DNA of 38,908 nucleotides from Planctomycetota bacterium (GTDB taxonomy: Bacteria > Planctomycetota > UBA1135 > GCA-002686595), in the NCBI GenBank assembly GCA_016872795.1, contig VGYZ01000032.1, forward strand, positions 1 through 38,908, read 5' to 3'. Below, piece after piece: positions 26,703 to 34,890 of the stretch. The notes under the pieces were generated by a model, which ran no database searches, was not told the DNA's origin, and was given only the letters and a program-made list of their open reading frames with translations. The position numbers were made by a program, and so were the translations under genes. Numbering within the stretch: the first letter of the stretch is position 1; each line of letters opens with the position of its first letter.

Positions 26703-26866
26703 AGAGGTTGGATCGCGAGCCGGTGGAAAAGCGCCGCCGCGCCGGTCAGCGCGCCGGCCGGCAGCGCCCAACGCGAGAGGAAGGCGACACTCAGGTCCGC
26801 GGCTATCCAAAGCGCCCGCACCACCGCCGCCGCACACCTCGCAGCCTCGCAAGTCCGGCCAATCGA

Positions 26867-27075
26867 GGCCCGAGCCGGGCTCCCCATGGGAGAACGGCTA
26901 CATCGAGAGCTTCCACGGCAAGCTGCGTGACGAGCTTCTGAACGGAGGGACCTTCTTCACGCTGGTCGAGGCGCGCGCAGTCATCGAGGCATGGCGGCGC
27001 GAGTACAACCACCTGCGGCCGCGCAGCCCGCTGAAAAGACACCGGACTCGGCACTCGGGTCGAAGTTGCCGCTGA
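26867..27075 (+). pseudogene. IS3-family transposase (OrfB) C-terminal remnant
   Basis: The frame reads EPGSPWENGYIESFHGKLRD, ELLNGGTFFTLVEARAVIEA, WRREYNHLRPRSPL and stops at the TGA 27073-27075. This matches the end of the IS3-group DDE integrase domain, including the catalytic Glu in WENGYIESF. The usual 'SSLGY.PP' end is replaced by an unrelated tail after RPRSPL, so it is truncated at both ends. The N-terminal half and OrfA are absent, and no terminal inverted repeats are recognisable. The 180 bases before it (26690-26866) share a segment with 31866-31933. Confidence 0.82.
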
Positions 27076-27265
27076 TGCGGACATCGTGAGCCACTGCGGA
27101 AGGTCATGCGTGGCTCGGCGGCTCGACGGCGAGGTCTCATCCGCTGTCCGTCGCGGCCTGGTTCGGAAAAATCATGGCGGAAGTGGACCGACGACGCGCC
27201 TTTGTGGTGCGCCCCAGGGAGTGCCTAGGGACACATTTACGAGGTCTCTTTCAATTCCAATCGCC

Positions 27266-29113
27266 ATGAAAAATCGACACTTCATCGTTGCGAGTGTGGC
27301 CCTGACCGGGCTCGGCTCGATCTCCACCACCGCGCTGGCCCTGCAAGGACAGCCCGTCACCATCGAAGACCGCCAGGCGGGTCTCACGGTGCGCGAGGTC
27401 ATCGCGGGCCGGACCACCGGGCTCGGCGGCACGCCACCGATCACGATCTCGGGCCCTCCCGGATCCATCTACCAGCTGTTCGGCGGCGCTGCCGTGCCGG
27501 CGCCCGGCGGCGGGTTCGACACACAGATCCCATTTCCCGGCGTGCTCGGCCCGGTCAGCGCGCCGATCGAGGCGCTCGCGGGGGCGCTGTTCACGCCGCG
27601 CAACGGTGTGTTCGGCGTGATTCCGGCCTCGGGCGTGCAAGACCTCGATTTCGCGTTCGACTGGACCGCCGAGCTCGCCGGGGTGTTCCTCGACATCCAG
27701 GTGCTGATGCAGCGCCCGGGCATTCCGGCGCCGCCGCTCACCGTGAGCAACGGCCAGCTGCGTCAGGTCCAGAGCGGCCTGCTGCAACCCTCCCGCTTCT
27801 ACTCCGGTGGATCCCAGGTTCCGGGCTCCGACCTCATCAAGGCGCGCTGGTCGGATATCGAGCAAGGTGATGTCGACGGCGACGGCGACAACGACACCAT
27901 CGGCGTCGGCACGCAGGGCGTGTGGCTGTGGACGACGGTGGCGGGTGCTCGCGATCCGATGTCGACCCAGCTCTCGGCGGGCAACGCCTTCTCGGCCGAG
28001 CTGGCCGACCTGGACAACAACGGGACCCTGGACCTCGCGGTGGCCGTGGGCGGCCTGGAGTTCTCGCGTGTGTTCTTGAACCAGGGCCTCGACGCGACTG
28101 GTCAGTGGCGCGGCTTCAGCGAGATGTCGGCCAGCAAGGCCGGCTTCCCGACGGCGCTGGGCAGCTCGTTTCCCGCCGACATCGAAGTGGGCGACTTGGA
28201 CGGCGACGGCGACCTGGACTTGTTCTTCGCCTCCGCCTTCTCGCCGATGACGGGCATGCAGAACCGCATGTTCTTCAACCAGCTCGCCCAGGGGATCGGT
28301 CCCAGCTTCATCGATGTCACGGCGACGAACCTGCCGGCCATCATGGACGACTCCGAGGACTGCGAGCTCTTCGACTTCGACCTCGACGGCGATCTCGATG
28401 TCGTGATCGCGAATGTCGACGGCCGGTCGCCGCAGACGCCGTTCGGCGAGGGTGGTGACTACATCCTCGTGAACCAGGGCGGCCCGTTCTCCGCCGAACG
28501 CGAAGGCTTCTTCGATGCACCGATGCCCAATCCCGTGCCGGTGGCGAACGACGAGTCGCTCGATGTGGTGGTGGGCGACGTCAACGGCGACGGCCTGCCC
28601 GATCTGTACTTCACGAACTGGCAGATCACCAACAGCCCGGGCGTCGCCACCGGCCTGCCGCGCCCAGACCGCTTGCTGCTCCGCGCCTTCGCTCCGAGCG
28701 GCGCCCCGATCTACATCGACGCCTCCGCTCAGCTGCCCGACCAGTCTGCGGCGACGGCCACATTCGGAACGGACGCGGAGATCTTCGACACCGACTTCGA
28801 CGGCGACCTCGACATCGTCGTGGGCCTGGGGACCCTGAATGGGTTCTCGACCATCGCGGTGTGGCCCGTTCCCAACATCTCGACGGGACTGGTGATCCTC
28901 GAGAATCAAGGCGCCGCGTTCGCCAGTACGACGCCGTTCCTTGCGCCGACCGATCCGTCGAACTTCGATTTCCGTGACCTGGAGCACGGTGATTGGCGTG
29001 AGGCGGGCTCGTTGGGCGGCTTCGGACGCTACTTCGAGGGCGACTTGGGCTGCGCCCTGAACCACCACTCAGCGACGGCTCCGGCTCAGCTGGTGACGAT
29101 CGATCACCTCTGA
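27266..29113 (+). CDS. Secreted FG-GAP/VCBS-repeat protein
   Basis: From the ATG at 27266 (signal peptide MKNRHFIVASVALTGLGSIS, then TTALA) the product has 615 residues. Residues about 185-560 hold six or more calcium-binding blades with the D-x-D-x-D-G-D/x-x-D motif: GDVDGDGDNDTIGV, ADLDNNGTLDLAVAV, GDLDGDGDLDLFFAS, FDFDLDGDLDVVIAN, GDVNGDGLPDLYFTN and FDTDFDGDLDIVVGL. Such proteins form beta-propellers and serve in adhesion or as parts of large secreted proteins. The frame is open upstream to 27086, but only the 27266 start gives a signal peptide. No Shine-Dalgarno site is visible. There is no cell-wall anchor or sorting motif at the C-terminus, which ends ATAPAQLVTIDHL. It does not carry the YRDP module of its neighbours. 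Confidence 0.88.
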   Translation: MKNRHFIVASVALTGLGSISTTALALQGQPVTIEDRQAGLTVREVIAGRTTGLGGTPPITISGPPGSIYQLFGGAAVPAPGGGFDTQIPFPGVLGPVSAPIEALAGALFTPRNGVFGVIPASGVQDLDFAFDWTAELAGVFLDIQVLMQRPGIPAPPLTVSNGQLRQVQSGLLQPSRFYSGGSQVPGSDLIKARWSDIEQGDVDGDGDNDTIGVGTQGVWLWTTVAGARDPMSTQLSAGNAFSAELADLDNNGTLDLAVAVGGLEFSRVFLNQGLDATGQWRGFSEMSASKAGFPTALGSSFPADIEVGDLDGDGDLDLFFASAFSPMTGMQNRMFFNQLAQGIGPSFIDVTATNLPAIMDDSEDCELFDFDLDGDLDVVIANVDGRSPQTPFGEGGDYILVNQGGPFSAEREGFFDAPMPNPVPVANDESLDVVVGDVNGDGLPDLYFTNWQITNSPGVATGLPRPDRLLLRAFAPSGAPIYIDASAQLPDQSAATATFGTDAEIFDTDFDGDLDIVVGLGTLNGFSTIAVWPVPNISTGLVILENQGAAFASTTPFLAPTDPSNFDFRDLEHGDWREAGSLGGFGRYFEGDLGCALNHHSATAPAQLVTIDHL

Positions 29114-29135
29114 GATTCCGCTGCTCGTTTCCAGA

Positions 29136-29165
29136 CCCCGCGCTCGGGACTCTCCGGGCGCGGGG
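29136..29165 (+). terminator. Stem-loop after the FG-GAP gene
   Basis: CCCCGCGC at 29136-29143 pairs with GCGCGGGG at 29158-29165, an 8-bp stem with a 14-base loop, 22 bases after the stop. No T-run follows. The remaining gene-free stretch to 29676 contains repeat copy 2 and some open minus-strand frames with a possible membrane segment but no recognisable domain. Confidence 0.5.
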
Positions 29166-29524
29166 CTGTGCGCCGCGTCGAGCTCCAGATCCGCCGCGCT
29201 CGCGCCGGAGTCCTCGCGGCCCATCGCGCGTCTGGGCCAGCGCCGCCCGCCGCGCCCGTCGGCAGCGCGAGTCCCGTCTTCCGGGCGCGTCGTTCTTTGG
29301 GCAGGCTCGGCAGCATGTGCACGCCGAGCAGCACGCCGAGCAGGAGCGTCAACGCGCTCGCCAGGCGATCGACGAACGCTGAGGGCTGTTGAACGGCGTG
29401 GCGGCAGACGCAGTCGGGGCTTTCAGCTCGAGGGCGGCGAACATGGGGCTTACATGAGAATTCTACCCGAGCGACCATGATGCTCAGAAGAGTCGCCGCT
29501 CTGGCGAAGTCTTTCGCAAGCCCA

Positions 29525-29588
29525 CCTCGCGGTCGATGCAAACCGCCTCAGGCGGAGGTGATCCGCTTGGATGTCCTATTTGCTGCGT
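29525..29588 (+). repeat. Dispersed repeat R, copy 2
   Basis: Reads CCGCCTCAGGCGGAGGTGAT, CCGCTTGGATGTCCTATTTG. It is preceded by CTCGCGGTCGATG, similar to the flank of copies 3 and 4, and lies 89 bases before the ATG of the FAD-linked oxidase gene. Confidence 0.85.
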
Positions 29589-29676
29589 TCCACTCCTGTT
29601 ACTCTCACATCGGCAACGCTCCTTTGATTGGTGGTCATCCACATTCGAACGCACTGACGGCCGGAGAAGCTCGGAA

Positions 29677-31230
29677 ATGATCGATCCAGAAATACCGCTT
29701 TCGCGGCGCACGACTCTGAAGGGCATCGCCATCGGCAGCATGGGTCTGCTCGCGGGCGGAACCCCCGCTGCGAGCGCGCGTGGTGCCTCGGCCGTGCAGT
29801 TGAAGCCCGTGATGGAGTCGAACGATGAGTGGTTCGCGCAGCGAGCGTGGAGCGTGAGCGCCAACAAGCTGCTCACCCCTCAGGCCGGCCCGGGCGGCTC
29901 GGTGACCTGCCTCGCCAAGAGCATCTACCGTCCGAAGTCCGCCGCCGACATCGCCGAGATCATCCGATCGGCTCCCGCATCGACTCCGATTGCCTGCGTC
30001 TGCGGCGGGCATGAGTCATCGAACGCAGCATTGGTCGCCGACGGCAATGCGGTGGTCCTCGATCTCATCGGACTCAAGTCCATCGACTTCCATCGCGCGG
30101 ACGGCGAGCGGCTGGTCACCATCGGATCAGGCGTGGTCTTCCGAGAACTGGTTGAAGCTGTCCGCGCCGAAGGTGGTGCGCTCCCAGTCGGCACTGGACC
30201 TGGCGTCGGCGTGGCGGGGTACATGACCAACGGCGGTCTGAGCAGCTACTTCTCCAGACGGCTCGGCCTGCTCGGCCAGCGCGCCGTGAAGATGACTGTG
30301 GTGACAGCCGCAGGCGAGGTGCGCACGATCACCCCTGCCGACGATCTCTTCAACGCCATGCTGGGCGCAGGCAGTGCGCTCTCCGTCGTCGTTGACATCA
30401 CGCTGCGGCTCGCCGACGCGTCCGTCATCAAGGGCGCCGAGCAGCGCGTGTTCGGGTTCGAGAACCGGGAGCAGGCCGTTCGGTTCGCGCGCGAGTCGAT
30501 GCGCTTCATGCGCGAGCGGATCATCCCCAACGAATCCGTGTCGCTCGAGGTCGTAGTCACGGGAACCAAGGCGATCGTCGCCACGACGGTCTTCTACGAC
30601 ACCTTCAACGGGGATCCCGCTGCGTTCGTGAAGCCGCTCGAGGAACTCGCGGCTTCGATGAAGCTGCCGGAGTTGGCTCGGGCACATTGGAGCTCGTGGT
30701 ACGAGGCCGCCGCTGCGCTGTGGCCCGTGATCGCCGGCCAGAAGGGCAACCCGCTCGCCACGCTCTACCACTGTGCGGGAACCACCGGCGCGCCGAGCGA
30801 GAGCGTCGTCGACTTCGTGAGCGACACGGTGGTTGGCAAGGCGCCTCTTGACGAGGCACCGCTCTCGATCGTGGAGATCCGCTCGCTCGGCGGCGCAGCG
30901 CAGTCCGGCACGCCCGTACCGAGCGGCAACTGCCGACACGCGTTCTTCGTCGATCTCGTCACGCTCTACGACGCTCAGTCGAAGAACGCCGAGGAGCGAA
31001 GGGCCATCGTTGACAAGACGAACGCCGTGGTGGACCAGTCCCGAAAGGTCCCGGGGCTCGGTGTGGATTTCAGCGGCACACACTCGCAGCCGGACGATGT
31101 CGATCGCAGCGCGAAAGCGTCCGACATCTTCGGATCGGCGGAGATGGCGACCAAGGTCCAGACCATCAAGCGCCGCGTCGACCCGAACAACCGATTTCGG
31201 TTCCATCCCTTCGCCAAGTTCATCGTCTGA
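29677..31230 (+). CDS. Tat-exported FAD-linked oxidase (BBE / PCMH family)
   Basis: The 517-residue product starts at ATG 29677, with a GGAG about 12 bases upstream. Its N-terminus is a twin-arginine signal (SRRTTLKGIAIGSMG then LLAGG), so it is exported folded. The FAD-binding PCMH domain begins near residue 80 (YRPKSAADIAEIIR), with VCGGHESSNAAL placing His112 where family members attach the flavin, then GPGVGVAGYMTNGGLSSYFS. The second Cys attachment point seen in bicovalent enzymes is absent. The C-terminus PNNRFRFHPFAKFIV is the BBE (berberine-bridge) end. Relatives oxidise sugars, alcohols or alkaloids with oxygen; the substrate is not predictable. The flanks are less GC-rich than the core region, and repeat copy 2 precedes it, suggesting acquisition. 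Confidence 0.9.
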   Translation: MIDPEIPLSRRTTLKGIAIGSMGLLAGGTPAASARGASAVQLKPVMESNDEWFAQRAWSVSANKLLTPQAGPGGSVTCLAKSIYRPKSAADIAEIIRSAPASTPIACVCGGHESSNAALVADGNAVVLDLIGLKSIDFHRADGERLVTIGSGVVFRELVEAVRAEGGALPVGTGPGVGVAGYMTNGGLSSYFSRRLGLLGQRAVKMTVVTAAGEVRTITPADDLFNAMLGAGSALSVVVDITLRLADASVIKGAEQRVFGFENREQAVRFARESMRFMRERIIPNESVSLEVVVTGTKAIVATTVFYDTFNGDPAAFVKPLEELAASMKLPELARAHWSSWYEAAAALWPVIAGQKGNPLATLYHCAGTTGAPSESVVDFVSDTVVGKAPLDEAPLSIVEIRSLGGAAQSGTPVPSGNCRHAFFVDLVTLYDAQSKNAEERRAIVDKTNAVVDQSRKVPGLGVDFSGTHSQPDDVDRSAKASDIFGSAEMATKVQTIKRRVDPNNRFRFHPFAKFIV

Positions 31231-31267
31231 GTGGACCGCACGAGTTTCGAGAGGGCTCGTGCCGTGC

Positions 31268-31702
31268 TCAGTTCAACGACGCTCGAGTTGTGAGAGGGAT
31301 CTGTGCCACAATCGGATCCCGTCCGACCGAACGGAGGGTGGCGCTCACTCGCACGGTCTCCGTGCCGACGGGAGCAAGCCAGGCAGGTAGGTGAGCAGTG
31401 CGGTGGGCGTCGAAGGCTGGACCGTCGGAGGTACGAAGACCAAGCCTTCGAGCAGCGCGCCATCGAGTGCTGCGCTTCGCTTGCGGGTGACAAGACCCCA
31501 CGGCGCCGGGCAGTCGGCGCGGAGGCCGGCGCGTGGAGAGCCAGAACGCAGCTGGTGGACGCTCCGCTGGGAAGGCACTCGGCAATGCTCTGTCGATCAC
31601 CGAGTGCCGGTCAGAGGGCTTGGCCCGTGCTCGAGCGCATGGCGCCAATCCTGCCGGTAGCCAGACGATGACGCCGACGATCACCGCGACGATGATGAAC
31701 AT
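31268..31702 (-). pseudogene. Broken gene for a membrane-anchored protein of unknown family
   Basis: On the minus strand the ATG at 31700-31702 begins MFIIVAVIVGVIVWLPAGLA, one strong membrane helix. The same frame ends with AWLAPVGTETVRVSATLRSV and GRDPIVAQIPLTTRASLN at the TGA 31268-31270. Between about 31370 and 31560, however, the protein-like reading is in another frame (APWGLVTRKRSAALDGALLE, GLVFVPPTVQPSTPTALLTY, LP). The simplest explanation is two frameshifts in opposite senses. I do not recognise the family. Confidence 0.45.
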
Positions 31703-32029
31703 GGCGGCGATACTGCTCTTGACCGCGTGCGCCAGAGAGCAGCAGACCTCCGCGCCCCCACCCGCTCGCGCGAACAGCTCGGGCCTCGCGTCAGTCGCCG
31801 CCCCTTGCCCGCCGAGCACGCTCCTCGCCCGCGACCCGCGCCAGCGAGAAGGCCCGCTCGCATCCAAAGCGCCCGCACCATTGCCCCGCGCGCCTCGCCA
31901 GCCCGGCCACCGACGCCCGAGCCGGGCTCCGGGGTCCACTTGACGGATCTGCGCCCCTCGGCAAAGCTGGACCGTGGCGTGAAAGACACCACCCCCGGCT
32001 TTTTTCACCTTTCCCCGGGCTTCCCCTCA
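31703..32029. other. Gene-free stretch with shared mobile-element scraps
   Basis: At 31813-31833 there is a 21-base exact match to bases 22070-22090 next to the IS91 remnant, and 31866-31933 resembles 26807-26884 before the IS3 remnant, ending in the same CCCGAGCCGGGCTCC. No gene is supported here. It serves as the upstream region of the repeat protein gene at 32030. Confidence 0.5.
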
Positions 32030-34690
32030 ATGTTCACTACACGCTCTCTGGCGTCGTTCCTGCTCCCGTTGCTACAGCCGTTGCTCGCTGGCCTGTGCAT
32101 GCCTCAGACAGCCGCGGCCCAATGCACGCCTGGGTGGTTGCCGGGAGAAGGCGTGCCCGGGGTCGGTGAAGGTTTCGCCACTCCGGTCCTCGCCACCACG
32201 ATGTGGGATCCGGACGGCGCTGGCCCGCAAGGGCCCAAGTTGGTCGTGGGCGGGAATTTCCGTGATGCGGCCAATATCCCCCATGTAAATAACATCGCCG
32301 CGTTCGACCCCGTGACCGGCGCGTGGTCAGCGCTGGGAAGCGGATTGTCCGCAAGCGTCAACGCCCTTGCGGTGCTGCCCAACGGCGACCTCGTCGCCGC
32401 TGGCGCTTTCACGACCGCTGGCGGCGTCGCCGTGAACTGCATCGCGCGCTGGAATGGCAGCGCTTGGTCGGCGTTTGGCAGCGGAATGAACGGACCAGTC
32501 TACGCCCTCGCCGTCCTGCAAGACGGCGACCTCGTCGCCGCTGGCGCTTTCACGACCGCTGGCGGCGTCGCCGCGAACCGCATCGCGCGCTGGCGTACAT
32601 CGTGGTCGCCGTTGGATCTTGGGTTGAATGGAACCGTCCGCGCCCTCGCCGTCCTGCCGGGCGGCGACCTTGTCGCCGGTGGTGACTTCACGACCGCTGG
32701 CGGCCTCCCAGAGAACAGAATCGCGCGCTTCTATGTTGCCTTCAACGCGTGGGGGGCGTCAATGGGAAGTGGCATGAACGGCACCGTCTACGCCCTTAAG
32801 GTCTTGCCGTTCGGCCAGCTCGTCGCCGGTGGCGCTTTCACGACCGCTGGCGGCGTCCTCGTGAACCGCATCGCGAGCTGGAATGGCAGCGCGTGGTCGG
32901 CCTATGGCAGCGGGATGGACGGAACCGTCCGCGCCTTCACCGTGCTGCCGAGCGGCCAACTCGTCGCGGCTGGCGACTTCACGAGCGCCGGCGGCGTCGC
33001 CGCGTACCGCATCGCACGCTGGGGGATCGGCTACTCGTGGTACGCCCTCGACGGCGGCGTGTACGCTCCCCCCAACACTTATCCCTTGGACTGGGTCTCG
33101 GTGCGCGCTCTCGCCGTCCTGCCCAACGGTGACCTCGTCGCGGGTGGCGCGTTCAAGTTCGCTGGTCAGGCCGCCCTGATCTCAGCGGATTCGATCGCGA
33201 GCTGGAATTGGAGCGGGTGGTCAGCGCTGTCGTCTGGGATGAACGGCACTATCAGGTCCTTCGCCGTACTACCGAGCGGTGATCTCGTCGCGGGCGGCTT
33301 CTTCACTTCCGCCGGCTCGGTCGCCGCGAACCACGTCGCGCGCTGGAATGGGAGCGCGTGGTCGGCGCTCGGAAGCGGACTGAACGGAGAAGTTCTAGCC
33401 CTCGCCGTCCTGTCCAATGGTGATCTCGTGGCGGGTGGCTCGTTCTCTGACTTCGTCGCGCGCTGGACTGGCAACGCATGGCAAACGATGGGGCACCCCA
33501 ACGGCCAGGTCAACGCAATTGCCGTGCTGCCGAACGGCAACATCGTGGCGGGTGGCCACTTCACGGCCGCCGACGGCAACACCACAAACCGCATCGCGCG
33601 CTGGAATGGCAGCGCGTGGGCAGCGATGGGGAGCGGCATGTCGGGTGGGACCTACAACGGCGCTTTTAATGAAACGGTTGTCAACGCAATTGCCGTGCTG
33701 CCGAACGGCGACATCGTGGCGGGTGGCAACTTCACGACCGCCGGCGGCGTCGCCGTGAACCACATCGCGCGCTGGAATGGCAGCGCGTGGGCGGCAATGG
33801 GAAGTGGCGTGAACTTACCCGTCGTGCAACAATACACGGACCCCGTCTACGCCCTCGCCGTCCTGCAAAACGGCGACCTCGTCGCCGGTGGCGCTTTCAC
33901 GGCCGCTGGCGGCGTCTTTACGCAAGGCATCGCGACCTGGAATGGAAGTGCGTGGTCGGGGTTGGCGGGCGGGGTCGGCGGCAGGGTCAGTGCCCTCGCA
34001 GTGCTTTCCAATGGTGACCTCGTCGCGGGTGGCTATTTCCTGAGCGCCGGTGGCGTCTCGCTGGGCGCGGAGAGTGATATCGCGACCTGGAATGGAAGTG
34101 CGTGGTCGGCGCTCGTAGGCGGACTGGACGGTGCAGGTCTCCCGGCTGCGCTCGCCGCGCTGCCGAACAACCAGCTCGCCGTCGGCGGCGACTTTGGCAC
34201 GGCCGGCTCCCACAGATCCGCCTACTTCGCCCGCTACGCCACCTGCATCCCCTACGGGCCGATCGTCTACTGCACGGCGGGCACTACGAGCGGCGGTTGC
34301 GTGCCGGCGATCAGCGGGGTCGGCACGCCGAGCATCGCTGCGAACTCTGGCTTCAACATCTCCGTGGCTTCCGTCCCCAGTCAGAAGCAGGGCCTGTTCT
34401 TCTACGGCACCAACGGCCGCAAGGACACTCCGTGGGCCAGCGGCAGCACGAGCTATCTGTGCGTCAAGTCTCCGACCTCGCGCACCTCACAACAGAGTTC
34501 CGGCGGCACGAGCGGCTGCGACGGCACGCTCTCCATCGACTGGCTGAGCTTCGTCGCCTCGCACCCCACCTTGCTCGGCAACCCGACCACCGCCGGCCAA
34601 GCCGTGAGCGCGCAGGCCTGGTACCGCGACCCCGCCGCCGTCAAGTCGACGAGCCTCTCGGCCGGCTTGGAGTTCATGATGCTCCCCTAG
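32030..34690 (+). CDS. Secreted repeat protein (13-14 propeller-like units) with C-terminal Cys/YRDP module
   Basis: The ATG at 32030 opens 886 residues with a signal peptide (MFTTRSLASFLLPLLQPLLA then GLCMPQTAAAQ). Residues about 95-735 are 13 recognisable units of roughly 46-55 residues with the pattern AW(S/A)alGsGmnG-VyALAVLPnGDLVAGGaFttAGG----IArWNG, plus a partial unit before them. This resembles the repeats of Rax2-like or delta-60 proteins and suggests one or two beta-propellers. Residues from about 743 (GPIVYCTAGTTSGGC) to the end form the module shared with the gene ending at 36318 and, more distantly, with the hydrolase at 22272. Its Cys pairs, GLFFYGTNGR and AWYRDPAAVKS are conserved. 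No Shine-Dalgarno site is visible. Function is unknown; an extracellular or surface role is likely from the signal peptide. Confidence 0.85.
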   Translation: MFTTRSLASFLLPLLQPLLAGLCMPQTAAAQCTPGWLPGEGVPGVGEGFATPVLATTMWDPDGAGPQGPKLVVGGNFRDAANIPHVNNIAAFDPVTGAWSALGSGLSASVNALAVLPNGDLVAAGAFTTAGGVAVNCIARWNGSAWSAFGSGMNGPVYALAVLQDGDLVAAGAFTTAGGVAANRIARWRTSWSPLDLGLNGTVRALAVLPGGDLVAGGDFTTAGGLPENRIARFYVAFNAWGASMGSGMNGTVYALKVLPFGQLVAGGAFTTAGGVLVNRIASWNGSAWSAYGSGMDGTVRAFTVLPSGQLVAAGDFTSAGGVAAYRIARWGIGYSWYALDGGVYAPPNTYPLDWVSVRALAVLPNGDLVAGGAFKFAGQAALISADSIASWNWSGWSALSSGMNGTIRSFAVLPSGDLVAGGFFTSAGSVAANHVARWNGSAWSALGSGLNGEVLALAVLSNGDLVAGGSFSDFVARWTGNAWQTMGHPNGQVNAIAVLPNGNIVAGGHFTAADGNTTNRIARWNGSAWAAMGSGMSGGTYNGAFNETVVNAIAVLPNGDIVAGGNFTTAGGVAVNHIARWNGSAWAAMGSGVNLPVVQQYTDPVYALAVLQNGDLVAGGAFTAAGGVFTQGIATWNGSAWSGLAGGVGGRVSALAVLSNGDLVAGGYFLSAGGVSLGAESDIATWNGSAWSALVGGLDGAGLPAALAALPNNQLAVGGDFGTAGSHRSAYFARYATCIPYGPIVYCTAGTTSGGCVPAISGVGTPSIAANSGFNISVASVPSQKQGLFFYGTNGRKDTPWASGSTSYLCVKSPTSRTSQQSSGGTSGCDGTLSIDWLSFVASHPTLLGNPTTAGQAVSAQAWYRDPAAVKSTSLSAGLEFMMLP

Positions 34691-34711
34691 TGCCGGCACC
34701 CTGCGGCGAGC

Positions 34712-34777
34712 CTCCACCGCGCGGTCGACGACGACCGCCTCCGGCGGAAGTCATCCGCTTGGAGGTCCTGTCCGTTG
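34712..34777 (+). repeat. Dispersed repeat R, copy 3
   Basis: Starts 21 bases after the stop at 34690 and is part of a longer stretch (from the stop to about 34773) nearly identical to the one after 36318, with three mismatches in about 85 bases. It reads GAGGTCC where the other copies have GATGTCC. Confidence 0.9.
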
Positions 34778-34890
34778 GCCCAATTCCACAACCGATTTCA
34801 AGGCATGCCAGGGCCTTGCCGCTGGCACGGTACAAGGCGACATCGCCTACACACAAGACGCGGGCCAAAATGAAATGGGGAAACTCGCCA

